Below, in pieces: positions 37,708-50,064 of a DNA stretch of 64,000 nt. The notes below the pieces were generated by a model, which saw only the letters and a program-made list of their open reading frames with translations, was not told where the DNA came from and made no database searches. The DNA lies in assembly GCA_037957365.1 (NCBI GenBank), contig JARHVA010000001.1, forward strand, positions 10,879,001 to 10,943,000, given 5' to 3'. The DNA is from Torreya grandis (Eukaryota > Streptophyta > Pinopsida > Cupressales > Taxaceae). Made by a program: the position numbers and the translations under genes. Position 1 is the stretch's first letter; every line of letters begins with the position of its first letter.

Positions 37708-38095
37708 GGTGATTCACATAGATGGTGGTAGTTAGGGAAACCCAAGACCTACGATTGTGGCTTGGGTTATTGATGATCCATGGGGCCATGAGCTTGTTGT
37801 ATCTAGTCATTTCTTGATCAGTGAGATGAATAATGTTGTTGAGTATCATGCAATCATTGGTACCTTGATCTATGCCCATGAGTTAGGCATAGGCTATGTG
37901 CACTTGTTCTCTGACTCAATCTTAGTCATGTCTCAACTCACTAGTGTCTGGGACATACTTAACTCTAAGTTACTCCCCCTCTTTGAGGCACTGCAATTTT
38001 CTCTCCTTCTTCTAGGACATACAATTCACCCATATCCCTTATAGGGAGGACACTTGGGCTGATGCCTTAGTGAATGTCATTTTGGATAGTGTGAT
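37708..38095 (+). pseudogene. G3 RNase H domain
   Basis: Starts MVIHIDGGS*GNPRP, matching the RNase H opening 'DGgSrGNPG' with Arg/Gln replaced by a stop. It continues with EMNNVVEYHAIIGTLIYAHE (pattern 'NN.AEY.Ali.gl..A.e') and HLFSDSILVMSQL (pattern 'DS.lvv.q'), and ends in another frame with REDTWADALVNVILD (pattern 'N..AD.La'). All four acidic residues D, E, D, D can be seen. The type with NN-x-(A/V)EY resembles the extra, archaeal-like RNase H of plant gypsy elements. It would cut RNA in RNA-DNA hybrids. It directly precedes the 3' LTR, with no RT or integrase around it. Confidence 0.78.
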
Positions 38096-38351
38096 TTGAT
38101 TTGATATCACTTATGTTCCCTAATTATAAGAGTTGGAGTTAGAATTGAAATATGGATTATGAAACATTTTTCCTTTCACCTATGGATTTCACCATCAACA
38201 TTATTCCACCACCATCCTTATTTGGTAAGTGTAGGTAATGTTTTCTATTATCTTTTTAGTACTTACTTTCCTTTGCTTTGGTGTGGCTTTCAGGTACTTC
38301 ACAACACTCCTTGTTCATTCAAACACCAACTGATCCTACCTCAGGGGAATA

Positions 38352-39881
38352 TATAATCATACTTTCCATGACCCTACTCCTATTTATGATTATATATTAG
38401 CTCACGTGTAGACTACTAACCCTAGTCATCCTACTCTAAGACATCCACCACTCGCTCAGACCTCTCCCACACATTATTCCCATCCTCTAACCATCTCAAC
38501 ACTTTTTCATACTAGATGGGCTCTCTAGGGACCCCCCGACCCATTTTGGGAACCTGTTGACCAGCCTAGAGGCCTATTTGACCTAGGTCATATCTTAGGG
38601 AGGAAACCCATGGCCTTAGCCATACGTTTCCTTCATGAAAACCATGGTCTAGGTAAAACACATGAAAATGGCCCAGTTTGGTCCAAAACGGTCATAAATG
38701 GCTAGTTTTTTGACTTGTTGATGGATTAGGGTTAGATATATGCATGTTTCCTCATTAATTTGAGCCTCTCTCTTGATAATTATCTTTCTTTAATCTTCTC
38801 TTGATCAGATAATTGTAAGCTTGGCTGCCTCCTTGAATCTCTCTTGATTCTTGCTTGGCACAATAGCTTCCTTTGTGATTGGGTATGCCCTATACGACTA
38901 CAATTTCCATTAGTGATTCTCATTGTTATTGAATATTATGGGTTGATACTTTCTCACTCAAGACTCTATTTTACCTATTTTGTGCTCCTTACATTGGCTC
39001 TTCCATAGATTGGTGGCTTCTCCTTCACATCCTCCATAGCTTTTGGCTCTTGGTTTGGACTTCAGCTTACATCTAGCTTGGTCTACCTCCTACATTTCTT
39101 CCTAACTTAGATTCATGGTTGGTAGAACATCTACACTTTATCTTTGAGCTTGATATGAGGGCACTTTTTTATGCAAAATGAAACTCCATTATTTGTGTAG
39201 TGTATATTCTAGGGTTTGAACTATTTAATAAAATAGTTTTTTTTGTATAATGCTTAGAGTAACTTCCAAAGTTTATTGCATTTATATATGTTTGAAGAAT
39301 ACTTTCATTGCTTGAAATATTCCTTTTTTTCATGCCTTTCCTCTCTTTTCAACCCTTTGTCATTGCATAATAGAGATATAAATGTACAAAACACACGAGA
39401 AAACTTGCTCAAACATTCTCTCCTTCTCTTGTTAAAACTAGAACATTGCATGATTAGAAATTAGTAGTGTTGCTTTGAAAGGAGAACTCAAATCTAGAAT
39501 AGGCATGCTCTTGAACCCTTGCTTGAAAACATCTTTGTTGCACAAAATGTCTTTCATTTGGCCTCAAAGTTCTTTAATTTCTAGATTTAAATTTCATTGG
39601 TTATCTCATTTCATTCAATATTGTTACTTTTATATTGTTTATACAACCAATAGTATAGTTTTAACCACTTGATTTACCATGGTTGGACCCACTAGAGGTT
39701 CTTACATACTTTATGTGCTTGTTTGTATTATCCCCAACCTAGTTTACAAGTCTATCTATAGCCTAGTGCAAGTCAGCAAATTAGATAGCCACTGTAGACC
39801 TCATATATCCCATAGAACACTTAAGCCTTCTAGCCTCTTAGTGGTTTGCTTTAGCACCCTACCAAACACTAGTGGTTCTCA
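38352..39881 (+). repeat. G3 3' LTR
   Basis: About 1.53 kb, colinear with 30,506-32,045. Upstream 'ctcaggggaata' may be the polypurine tract. The frames at 39,276-39,464, 39,475-39,672 and 39,679-40,020 are LTR sequence read by chance, with counterparts in the 5' LTR. Confidence 0.88.
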
Positions 39882-40432
39882 GATTCGTGAAGCTAAAATA
39901 ACTATGTCATATTGTATCAATCATGTAATAATGAAGCATATATTGGTATCATGTCTAAGTATTTGTATCAATGAAGCTCACGGTATCCAATCAAAACAAG
40001 CCATAAGATGCATGATATAGATCATGGTAATGTTTAGGAGTAATAATCACAATATCAACAAAAAATCAAGCACAAACAAAAGCACTCAATGTTACACAAA
40101 AGGGGTCTAAGGAGACTGCAACTAAGGGGCATGTTCAAATGTCACACATTCACGAGGAAGACATGTTCAAATGTCTGCACAACAAAAAATAACACTTAAT
40201 GACACTACGAACAATAAATAAGGAACATGTTAAAATTTTTCATAGTAAAAAAAACATAAAAAATAATTACACTCAAGTGATCCATATTATGTTTAAATAA
40301 GTGAAATATAACTAACCAACATAAGCATATCATACTAGTCTTTGCATACATGTGCGATAAAAATGTTATGTAGCATAGCATATCTAGCACATTATGTAAG
40401 ATGTAAGTTTGAGTATATAGATTATTTATGGA
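39882..40432. other. Intergenic, nothing recognised
   Basis: About 550 bp between the G3 3' LTR and the element C 3' LTR. It has two short direct words 'catgttcaaatgtc' about 40 bp apart (near 40,131 and 40,169), but no gene or known repeat. Confidence 0.45.
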
Positions 40433-42482
40433 TTTTATGCACACCCAAAAAACCTTATGAGATATCATCTAACATTTCAAGATTTATGAATGAAGATTCA
40501 CTCCAAGGAATGAGTTGCAGGTATTGGTTTTATAAAACAACCTATTGGTGGAATAGTAGTGAATGAAGTAGTTTTTTTTACCATGGATAAATTATCTATG
40601 GATGATTATAAATATAATTAAGATGGGTGGATAGGTGACGGATCTAACTAAAAGTGGGCATGACCAAAATAAACTAAAAGAGGGAAAAGTAAGGCAAAAA
40701 AGAAGGCATGTGGATCAAATAAAATGAAACCTTTATAAAGCAACACTTTAACTAAAGGTTGGATAAGTAGTCAGAAACCAATGTTTACTACAAGCTGCTA
40801 AGAGCACACCAATAATCAAGTATAGTTAAATGTCTAAGGAAACAAGAAATACAATAAACTTAAGTATATATAATCAAAGGTTGTCACATCTATAAGCTTG
40901 TGTTGACACATATACAAGGGGGGATTATAATTAATATACAAAACGTGACTTAAATTAGAAATAATATAATAAGAATGAATGTATTGAAAAGACAACTCAT
41001 GCACAACCAAAAAACTAAGATAAAAAAAGAGGGGTGTTGATATGACACCATTGGAGGACCAATATGATCTGGTAATAGTCATAAGAACTAAAATGGATGA
41101 ATTTGTTATTATAAATTGAGTTGCATATGTGATAGGCACTATCACTGTAGCATACCAAAAGTTGTTGTCGATGTAGTTGTAGCAGTGAGTATCGAAAGTG
41201 GCCCATATGCTAGCCCTAATAATTGAATGTATTAATTCAATAATTTGTGCAAAGTGATGACTTTTGCTCCATTCCATATCTATTATTTCATTTTATTTTC
41301 ATAACATTGATATCCCTAAATTTTATTTCAATGAGGCTTCTTTTTCTTGTTCCTAGATGCTTAGTCATCATAATATGATAGATGTCTATTTTATGGTCTT
41401 TTAGGCTTAACATTGGTATCTTTATTATTTTATTATATGGTTATGAGGACACATGTATGTGTATTTATAATCAAATCATATCTAAGTTATGTCTTGTTGT
41501 GATTGTTCCTCTAGATGTGGGTTAGTAGAATGATGACACTTGGCAAAATTATGATGATCTACTTACCAAGGATCAACCATATAAGGAAATTTATTGATGT
41601 CACCTCTGGGTTAGTAGGATGATGACATGTGGATGGATTTCATAAATCTAATTGCCTATGATTAACCATAAAAATGCATCTATTGATGACACATCTAGGT
41701 TAGCAAGATGGTGACACCTGAATGGCTCGTAGTGATCTGCTGCTTGGGATCAACTGTATAAGAAGATTTGATACTGTCACCTCTAGGTCAATGAGATGAT
41801 GACACATGGATGGCTCTTAGTGATCTTCCCACCCTATATATTTTTTACAAATAACATTTTTGACATCAACTCTAAGTTAGCAGGATGGTGACACATGGAT
41901 GACTCTCATTATTTTGCTTGCTCAAGATGTTTTTTTAAAATAACTACGTTGACAACACCTTCAAGGTAACAAGATGATGACTTACACTTTTTATTTGAGC
42001 TTTGAGTGAGTGAAATAATGTCACTTGGAAAGAGTGTATGAGCTCTAAGATGTCTTGAGAAATATTTAGGCACAAAATAACCTATTTAAGACATAACATA
42101 AGTAAATAACCAACTAAAAACATAACATGTTAATCTGGTTAGCCATTTAGATCATAAATTGAACATGTTCATAAGCATAGTTCTAAATGAGAATTTAAGG
42201 AAAAAATTAAAACACATAATATGGCTTAGACACAATTTCAATTCTCTTAAAACTTTGAAACATATTACAACTTTAAAATATATTCTTATTAATCACTTTG
42301 AACAAACAACAAAAATAAAGAGGAGCAAATAAGTTCCTCTTAGCATTAGATAAATTTATTAAGCTTGCATTTTTCAAACTCCATGTCATATATTTCTATT
42401 TCACAAGACCTTGAATACAAATATTCAATCAAAAGTGGGTGCCTATTTGAATTTTAAAACAGGGTGTGTGTGTTAGGGTGCA
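40433..42482 (-). repeat. Element C 3' LTR
   Basis: Aligned with 54,388-56,735. Landmarks are 'gataggtgacggatctaact', 'aactaaaggttggataagta', 'acaactcatgcacaa', a run of 89-bp subrepeats, and 'cattaagcttgca'-like sequence near the end. The 147-codon minus frame at 41,277-40,834 lies wholly inside this LTR and is broken in the other copy. Confidence 0.88.
41510..41990. repeat. About six 89-bp subrepeats in element C 3' LTR
   Basis: The core 'gttag(t/c)agGATGaTGACAc.tgg' recurs at about 41,520, 41,609, 41,698, 41,787, 41,874 and 41,965, a spacing of 86-91 bp. Each unit also has a degenerate 'gatcaacc.tataaggaa' block. A matching array occupies 55,829-56,290 in the 5' LTR. Such arrays in LTRs often act as enhancers; that role is inference. 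Confidence 0.85.
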
Positions 42483-43377
42483 TTAAATGACGACTTAGAG
42501 GGGAAAATACTCCTGAGTATTTAAGAACCTATAATCTTAGTAATACAACATAACAAAACTTTATCCCTACCTAGAAAATAATAAACAAACTAGACTCTAA
42601 AAAAATATCTACTTCCTCATACAACATACTATACCTTTTCATTCCTTGGATTTGAGTGTGTGATTTTATGAAATTAATTTCCTCTAGTTATGATAGTTAT
42701 AACAAAGACTTAGAAAACACCATAGGTTTCATTTTGATCTCATATTTTATAACCAAATAGTAAGAGAAGTCTGGGCATTGCTCTACTACCACCAGGTGTC
42801 CATAGTCCCAATAGAGATACCTGTAATTCCACTCAAATCCTTGATCTACTGCTAGCTAGGCATATATAGACCCAGTAGATATTTATTGAATCATGCATCT
42901 TTTATTAGTATGTACGACTTTTTTTTTTGAAACAAAGATAGAAGAAAGGTTAGAAATCACCATTGGATATGTGTATGTATAATAAAACTTATTTAAAGCA
43001 ATACATCCTTGTTAATATGTCTCCATTTCTAATTTGATTATCTTTCATCCAAGTTTTATCATGTAATAATACAATTAATCCTTGGAAATAAAAAGTCTTT
43101 ATAAAAATTGAATGATTATATTATAGTAAATCCTAGAGGTCTAGTAAACTCATTCAATCCAAGTAGAACCTAATTCAATCATAGTACATACCCCAATCCC
43201 AAAATCTCTAGTACTACTATAATAAATCCTTGTGAAAACCAATTGTGCATCCTTATAAATCATACCCTTATTTTAGCAAGTCTTTGTAACTTTAATGTAG
43301 AAAATTAGTTGGTTTATTCTATAATTTAAAAAATTACTTGAAAAATAAAAATAACTAATCTACTGAAAGCATATATA
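42483..43377. other. Element C 3' non-coding spacer
   Basis: Between the 3' LTR and the pol end. Contains at about 42,768-42,870 the conserved non-coding block that also occurs at 17,620-17,770. No coding frame is recognised. Confidence 0.55.
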
Positions 43378-43461
43378 GAAAACAAGAAGTCTAATCTAGA
43401 AAACAAGAAATCTAATCTAGAAAACATGAAATCTAATCTAAAAAATATGAAATCTAATCTA
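43378..43461 (-). repeat. Four tandem copies of a 21-bp unit
   Basis: Units 'gaaaacaagaaatctaatcta' and variants start at 43,378, 43,399, 43,420 and 43,441. On minus they read as the seven-residue repeat RLDF(I/L/M)FS. It lies just beyond the integrase C-terminal part. Confidence 0.85.
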
Positions 43462-43539
43462 ATCCTACTTCTATATTTCCACTTACCATCACTCAAAAAC
43501 ACATCCAGTTGGAGCATCCATGAAATAATACTTCAAAAA

Positions 43540-46500
43540 TTATCCATTGACTAGAAATGTGAGTACATTACCTTGAAGATCTTTCAATGAGAAGGCATTA
43601 TTACTTAGGATCTATGATATATGATATGGTCTAATACAAAAAGGAGTGAGATTATCATGATATCCCATTTTCTCATGTGATTTATCCCATAAAATCACAA
43701 GGTATGAAATCCTAAAGACTTTGATCTTGGATCTCTTGTGAAACCATCTTTTGACAATATCTTGATATTTATTTAAGCTATGCCATGCTGCATCTCTTAC
43801 ATCTTCCATCTAGAATATATCAATTAGTTTATATTGTATCTTTTATCTTGCCCAATGTACTCTTGCATAAAATGGTATGTCAGTATCTTAAGAGTAACGA
43901 TGAAGATTAGTTTTTATCCACACACTAGTAGAAAAAGTAAAGCCTTAAGAGCTTGCTTGTGTCTAGTTTGGTCTACCTAGAGTGCGTACTTCAATAGGAG
44001 GTGCCATTCTCTTAGTTTATCTTGGGTTTATTTCTAAATGGCATTCATCATATTATTATTGGTAGATTCAACCACTCCATTCCATTGTAAGTAGTAGTTC
44101 AAAGAAAACTTGATGGTGATTTGATTATTGTAATCTCACTCAGTGAATTCAGTAAAATGGAAAGCTGCACCATTATAATAAACCAAAGAAATTAGGGTAC
44201 CAAAATTGGTCAGTATGTTCTCTTCTATAAATTTGATGACATCCAATGTTATAGAGTTCTTTGTTGCCATAAATTCTATCCACCTAGTATAAAAGTCATA
44301 AGCTATTAGGAGAAACTTGTGCCCTACTGAAGAGTTTGGGTTAATTATCCAAATAAAGTCAAGGCCCCATTACACAAAGGGGCATCCCTCAATGACTAGA
44401 TACAAAGGCATGGCAACATTCACTTCTTTTTTTTTAGATACCTGGCACTCATGGTAGGTCTTGACATAGTTATGTACATCTTTAAAGATCGAGGGCTAGT
44501 AGTATCCCATTCTTATATTTTTTTGATTTGTTGTGTTGTCTAAGAAATGTCCAATACCAATATTCTAATATAGATTATCTAGGATGCCTGTAACTTCTTC
44601 TCTTGAAAAAATATTAAATAAATGCCCTCATAGTTATTTTTGTATAGGAATCCTTTATTGATCATATCATAAGCTAATTTGAGTTTCAGGGCTTGCCTCA
44701 GCTATCTATTTAGCTCAAAGGGACATGTTACTATGAATAAATAATGGATAATTTAAGTGTACCACTCACCACTAATTATCTGTATCTCATTGATTTATTC
44801 AGCAAGGATGCATTGATCAATCATGATCATCAACTAAATGATTCCTTAGCCTTTCACCATCTTGGCTAGCCTGATTTCAATATCAAACTCTTGAAGTTTG
44901 GCCATCCACTTGCTTCTTATGTTGCCTAAGTCATTTTGTATAAGTGTGATCTTGACAAATGGGTCTATAACAATGGTGAATGTCTTATTCCTCAGAATGA
45001 AATGCCTAAATTTTTTCATAGCTTTGATTAGGGCATATATTTGTTTGTCTATCATAGAATATTTCAAATATACATCTTTTAGATTGGTTCTCATGAAGGT
45101 GATGGGATGTTCATTATCATCCACCTTCTGTATAAGTACAATAATTATAGTATGTTCTGAAGCAAATGAATAAATATAAAATTCTTTATTTAAGTCTATA
45201 TTGATCAGAATTAGAGATTGAGTAATGATCGTCTTGATGTCTTGAAAATATCTCTTATCCTCTATTGTCCACTCTATCTTAGCATCTTATTTCAACATAA
45301 CATTCAATGTATTGATCATACCAAATAAAGACTTCAATTCTTTCTTGTTGTTGGGAGGTGTTAGCTTAAAAATGGCCCGAACTCATTCTAGATCAATGGA
45401 GATCCCATCCTTTATGATAACTTGGCCTAATAGTTTACTTTTAGTAACTCTGAAGATGCTCTTTTTTGGATTAAGAGAGACTTCATATCCTCATCATCTA
45501 TAAAATACTCTTTGCAGATGATTTGTATGATCAACTCTATATTTTAAATTCATTGTCAATTCATTTGTGTAGATGATGATGCATTTTAAAACAAGTCCCT
45601 AAAAGGTGAAGTTCATTTCTTTCTATAGGGTTGCTCTTGCATTGATTAAGCCAAAAGCTATCATTTCATATGCAAAAATTCCTGACTTGGTGGTAAAGGA
45701 AATATTCATTCTATCTTGTGCTTCTTGTAACACTTAGTTATAGCATGGGAATCCATCTAGAAAAGACATCATCTCAAAATCACTGAACATTTGAATAAAC
45801 TCATTTAGGTGGGGTAAAAGATAGTTATTTTTTACTAATGCTTGATTTAAGTTTTTGAAGTCAACACAGAGTCTGATTTATCTATTCTTCCTCCTAATTG
45901 GTACCCAGTTGGCTACCCAAGTAGAATACCTAATTGCAAAGATAGTCCTATCATCCAGTAGTTTCTATACCTCTATCTAGATGAGAGATTTTAGTATTAG
46001 ATTAACTAGCCTTTATTTCTACCTAAAAGGCTTATGTTCTAGATTTAGTGAAATGATATGGGTGATGACTCTAGGGTTGAAGATTTTCAAGTCTTCATAT
46101 ATTAAGATAATCACATCCTTGTATTTTTCAACAGACTCTTCAATTTTTATTTCTCACTTTTAGTACAACTCAAACTGATGGTCACATATTGAGGATGTTG
46201 GTTAGTTTCTAGATTCTCTTTGATGAAATTAGACTTAGTTGTTTTACACCACTTCTACTATTGATCTTGTGGATATACATCAAAATATCATTCTAGGGAG
46301 ACCATTTTAAGAGGGATACAATTTTACTTCAACTATAGTACATCATATTCTCCTAGGTCTTCAATATGCAAAGGTACCATAGCTACTCATAAATTGAATA
46401 ATCTATTGATCATCCTCAAACACCTAGAATTTATCCACATTGTTTGGAACAAAGGGACAAAGAACCAACTTCATAAATAATTTTTGTATTTTGGATTATT

Positions 46501-48019
46501 GGAGTGTTAGGTTGGTAGTTGAAGCTACTAGTTAATCTACCATCTAATTTTATTCTCTTGTAATAGCCTTGATGTTTAACACTTCAAAAGACTCAATTAG
46601 GTCCCATGATAAATGTTTATACTTATTCAAGTAGATGAGATTGCATTGATACTTCTTTCTGATTTAGTTAGCAACCAACTTAGAATCACTAAATATTTGT
46701 AGCTACTTGACATTATGTTTTAGTGTGAATTATATACCAAGGATTAGAGCATCATACTAAGCTCTATTATTGGTGTAAGGAAATTGTAACATATAGGCAA
46801 CCAAGTAATGCTTACCATCTTGGTTTTTCAGGGCTACACCAATACCAAAACCTTGTTTTAATCTAATTTCATCTAAATGGAGATTCCATAACATATAAGG
46901 ACCTTCAAATTATTGTTTGTGAAGCCCTTTCTTGGTATTAAATGTGTATACTCTTGCATGTGGATATGCAAAGTTAACCTTCTCATTCTTGGTATTGTAC
47001 TTAGTGATCAAGTACTTCATCTTTGGTTCTCTTTCCACCCAAATGTGATTAGCTACTCCTTTCTAAGCAAGACACATGTGTGATAAGTTAGTGACCATGT
47101 ACCCATTCAGTGTCTTTGACCAATCTTGACTCATCAGTAAGCCATAAGATTATATAATGTCGATGACCATAATATCTATGTATTATTGTACACATGGTTC
47201 TAATACAAGCTATATGTGCACATTAGTCAGCTCTCCAACACATGGTACAAAATACTTGTCTAATTATAAGACCACTCTCTTTGACATATCTAGGTCAAAT
47301 CCAACTTCTTGCACATAATTATTGGCATCACATTGGATAAAGCACTTGATTCAAACAAATAATTATGGATATTTTTACCAAACATTCTGATTGTTCATAG
47401 AAATGGTGGTACTTCAGGTTTGTCTTTAAATACCATCATGTTCACATACATATATTTGGACTTATTTAATGTAGATGATCTCCCTCTTAGAGCCTTGAAC
47501 AATAACTCCATTTGTTCAATGATCTAAGCCAGCTCATGAAGACTAATGTTAGTCTCAATTTTCTTCATGTCCTCAACAATGTTGTACCTAGCTCTACTTT
47601 ATGGTTCTGCACTCTACAAATGACATCCCTTTTAGGGGGAGGTGGATTATTATTGGCCCCAAAATCTAGGGGAGTAGTATAATTATTTTTTAGAGGTGTT
47701 AAAGTAGTAATAGGCTATTTGATCCTCAGATTGTAATTATTCTTCTAGAATTATTAGAATGCATGGATTTCATCTGTATTATCCTTTGGTTCATTCTCAT
47801 CTTCAACTTGGAATGGGAAGTCATACGTCTCAAAGACCATTGTTGTACTAGGATGTCCTGGATCAGTAGAGGAAGATGATTTTGTTTGATTGGTAAACCT
47901 TCATATCTATTCATTTCTTTTTGAAAGATATTAAAGGCAATGCAAAAATTTATGCAATCTAGCTCACTATGTTGTGTTGTGTTATGAATTGAACACCAGT
48001 TAGGAAGAGTTGGTTCCAT
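43540..48019 (-). pseudogene. Element C Gag knuckle and Pol: protease, extra RNase H, RT, RNase H, integrase
   Basis: On minus: Gag knuckle WCSIHNTTQHSELDC (near 48,000-47,955). Protease with FESSALSNVMPIIMCKKLDL near 47,340 (catalytic D and G replaced) and GLLMSQDWSKTLNGY near 47,130-47,090. An extra RNase H at about 46,895-46,640 with HLDEIRLKQGFGIGVALK, YTNNRA*YDALILGIYYTL and SDSKLVAN. A linker with VFEDDQ-like sequence follows. RT (about 46,200-45,300) has its catalytic box as YTNE near 45,570. Ty3-type RNase H (45,124-44,846) reads MIDKQIYALIKAMKKFRHFIL. Integrase (about 44,400-43,612) carries WNGVVESTNNNMM and a C-terminal part with RSKIKVFRISYLVILWD. Stops and frameshifts are many. 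It is structurally close to element B, which shares the linker after the extra RNase H. Confidence 0.82.
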
Positions 48020-48477
48020 GATATTTATTTATGGCCTCTATTTAGGTGGATGCTACTCCAGATTGTTTCCAAACTTGTTGAAAGGTCTGTTATACCTTTA
48101 GAATATAAAACTCTTATTAGTATCTTGTCCTCTAGTGTTACCCATGCATTTTTGTATGTTTATAAACTCATTGCTTTATTCCTACACTATCCTAATAAGA
48201 TATTCCAATTCTATTTTTATGGAATCAAAATTAGTACCTTGTCAAATATAAATATTGATTGGTATCAAGGACTAATTCTAATTTTGTTGTTTATGAACAT
48301 AATTATTTAAGAAGCTAAGGTGTTTATTAGGTAGAGCATGGGTTAAAAGCACATGGGAGTATATGTGGTTTTGATTTTTGGCCATAATATCCTAATTTAT
48401 GTTTGGGATTAGAATGAAATCTAAAAAAACTAGACCAAGACTAAGTGGGGTCAATGATTGCATCTAAAAGTTCAATT
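48020..48477 (-). pseudogene. Gag middle part of element C, downstream of the D insertion
   Basis: By position this is the segment between Gag N-terminal sequence (right of D) and the zinc knuckle. I cannot read a convincing frame, only short open pieces, so the call rests on layout. The plus frame at 48,050-48,310 matches nothing. Confidence 0.4.
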
Positions 48478-48482
48478 ATTTA
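48478..48482. repeat. Target-site duplication ATTTA of element D
   Basis: ATTTA directly before the left LTR is repeated at 53,580-53,584 directly after the right LTR. Confidence 0.9.
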
Positions 48483-49910
48483 TGATCTAGAGGTTAATTT
48501 AGATAATGTCATAAATTAGGCTAAAACCTATACCATTGTGTAGGGCCCATTCAGACCCTTTTGACAATATGTCAAACTTTAGAAATGAAGCTCATATGCT
48601 CTTTGTATCATTGGTCAAAGTTCTAGTAAAAATAAGTCAATAAGTAGTCAAAGTTGGTCAACTAAAAAAATTGACCATCATGTAACATTTTTAATCTAGT
48701 TCCATGGTGTAGATCTTGTTGAGATATTTTTGGCATATTTTATGGTTAAAAAATGGAGTATGTATGTGCATGTTATGACTAGTCAAAGTTATGGTCAAAC
48801 CTAATGACACAACAATAAAGTGACATGGCAATATGGCTTGACCCAAGTAATTAATATTTGTAAATTCCACCTTATTAAAGGGGGATATACATAAAACATT
48901 ATAAATTAGGGAATAATTATCACCCCATATTTTTAAATGTGATGGATAATTTAAAATCACATAAAAATTAGGTATGGAATAATTATAAAATTTATTAAAA
49001 TAGATTGTGGATAATCATCCCAATCAGAAAAAGTGGACCCATAAAAAGTATATAAAGGGGTCAAAGGTTCAATTAATTTCATTAAAAAATTCCAAAGTTC
49101 TCATTATCAGAGCTGAAGAGCCGAGAGCCAGAGCTAAAGAGCTGAGAGTCGAGAGCCAAGAGCCAGAGCTAAAGATGATTCTAGCCATATGCTGAGTGTT
49201 TAGATTTGAGGTCATTTGATACCTCAAAGTGAAGCTTTATAGATTGTGTAATGGCCAATATATAGACCAATTTGCATATATCCTAAGTTTTGAAGGACTT
49301 ATAGAGCTTTTAGACTTCAGTGTAAACTAGGAAAATGTCCTAGACTCTGAGATGATTTCAACGGTATGTTGAAATCCCTATGATGATTTTTTACGACCAT
49401 TTTAAAATTATATTTTTGAGACCTTTGGTGGGAAATCCATAGGATTGAAAGATTGCATTCATGCAACAATAAGGTGGAAGGTCTATTTCTGGGTTTACTG
49501 AGACTTTTTGAAGCTCTATTATTTGAGTTGTATGCAATCTTAGAGTATCCATTTGACAATTGTGAGTAATTGGCCATGTACTCACTTTTCAATAAAATGG
49601 ATCGATTCATACTATAAGTGAAACCAAAGATGTCGGCATTATTGAACTCTATTATCAAGTGCTTGTTGTGAGTTAATTTTATCTATGCATTTTTTTTTAC
49701 ATTTTGATTAATTTTATTTATTAATCATTATTGAATGCATAATTAAATATGACATATTAATAGAAAATTGAGCACTTTGAGGTTTGAGATAAATGTATTA
49801 AAATCAAATTAAATTTTGTTTCCTTGAGTATTTTAGAAAATTGTCTGATTTGGCTAAAGGATCCAAGGTAAATTATTTTTGCATAGAATTAAGTGCCAAT
49901 TTACAAATCA
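48483..49910 (+). repeat. Element D 5' LTR
   Basis: 1,428 bp, colinear with 52,148-53,579. It holds a TATA box at 49,049-49,056 and, downstream of it, a purine-rich repeat of 'gagccagagct' words at about 49,110-49,175, kept in the other LTR. The 62-codon frame at 49,007-49,195 spans the TATA box and is unlikely to be translated from an element transcript. Confidence 0.93.
49049..49056 (+). promoter_or_regulatory. TATA box of element D LTR
   Basis: TATATAAA followed by GGGG; the counterpart in the 3' LTR near 52,714-52,721 reads TTTATAAA. Transcription would start some 30 bases downstream, just before the purine-rich repeat. Confidence 0.6.
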
Positions 49911-49914
49911 GGTT

Positions 49915-49925
49915 TGGTATCAGAG
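49915..49925 (+). promoter_or_regulatory. Element D primer-binding site (initiator tRNA-Met)
   Basis: TGGTATCAGAG, a perfect match over eleven bases to the plant initiator tRNA-Met primer site, four bases after the 5' LTR end. Confidence 0.9.
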
Positions 49926-50064
49926 TAATTAGTATGTTGGGTTAGCTTCTGATTGTGTGGATTTGATATCAATTTGATTTCCATTATTATTGTATACTAT
50001 TTGGGCCTATTAATATTTCATTTGCAATTTATATAATTAAGTTGTTTGTAGGGAATAGAAAACA

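Larger units (their letters stand above)
30506..39881 (+). mobile_element. Ty3/gypsy element G3, lacking RT and integrase
   Basis: Two direct LTRs of about 1.53-1.54 kb enclose a 6.3-kb interior on the plus strand with gag, protease and, much farther on, an RNase H domain that ends about 250 bp before the 3' LTR. No RT or integrase motif (no Y.DD, no LDFI/DNG.EF) can be found between RNase H and LTR or in the spacer. LTR edges are by alignment; starts read TATAATCATAC, not TG, perhaps by mutation, and I see no TSD. A solo LTR is inserted in gag. The element is non-autonomous in its present form. Confidence 0.85.

Noticed and set aside
40834..41277. 147-codon minus-strand frame with hydrophobic stretches, membrane-protein-like
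   Set aside because: It lies wholly inside the element C 3' LTR, the matching part of the 5' LTR has no such frame, and AT-rich sequence gives Ile/Phe/Tyr-rich frames by chance.
41510..41990. Regular repeats considered as a CRISPR array
   Set aside because: Units are 89 bp, imperfect throughout, without constant repeat and unique spacers, and lie in an LTR of a plant retrotransposon.
49007..49195. 62-codon frame rich in Arg/Glu, present in both LTRs of element D (also 52,672-52,860)
   Set aside because: It spans the TATA box, so most of it would lie upstream of transcription start. Its persistence follows from the purine-rich repeat and LTR duplication.
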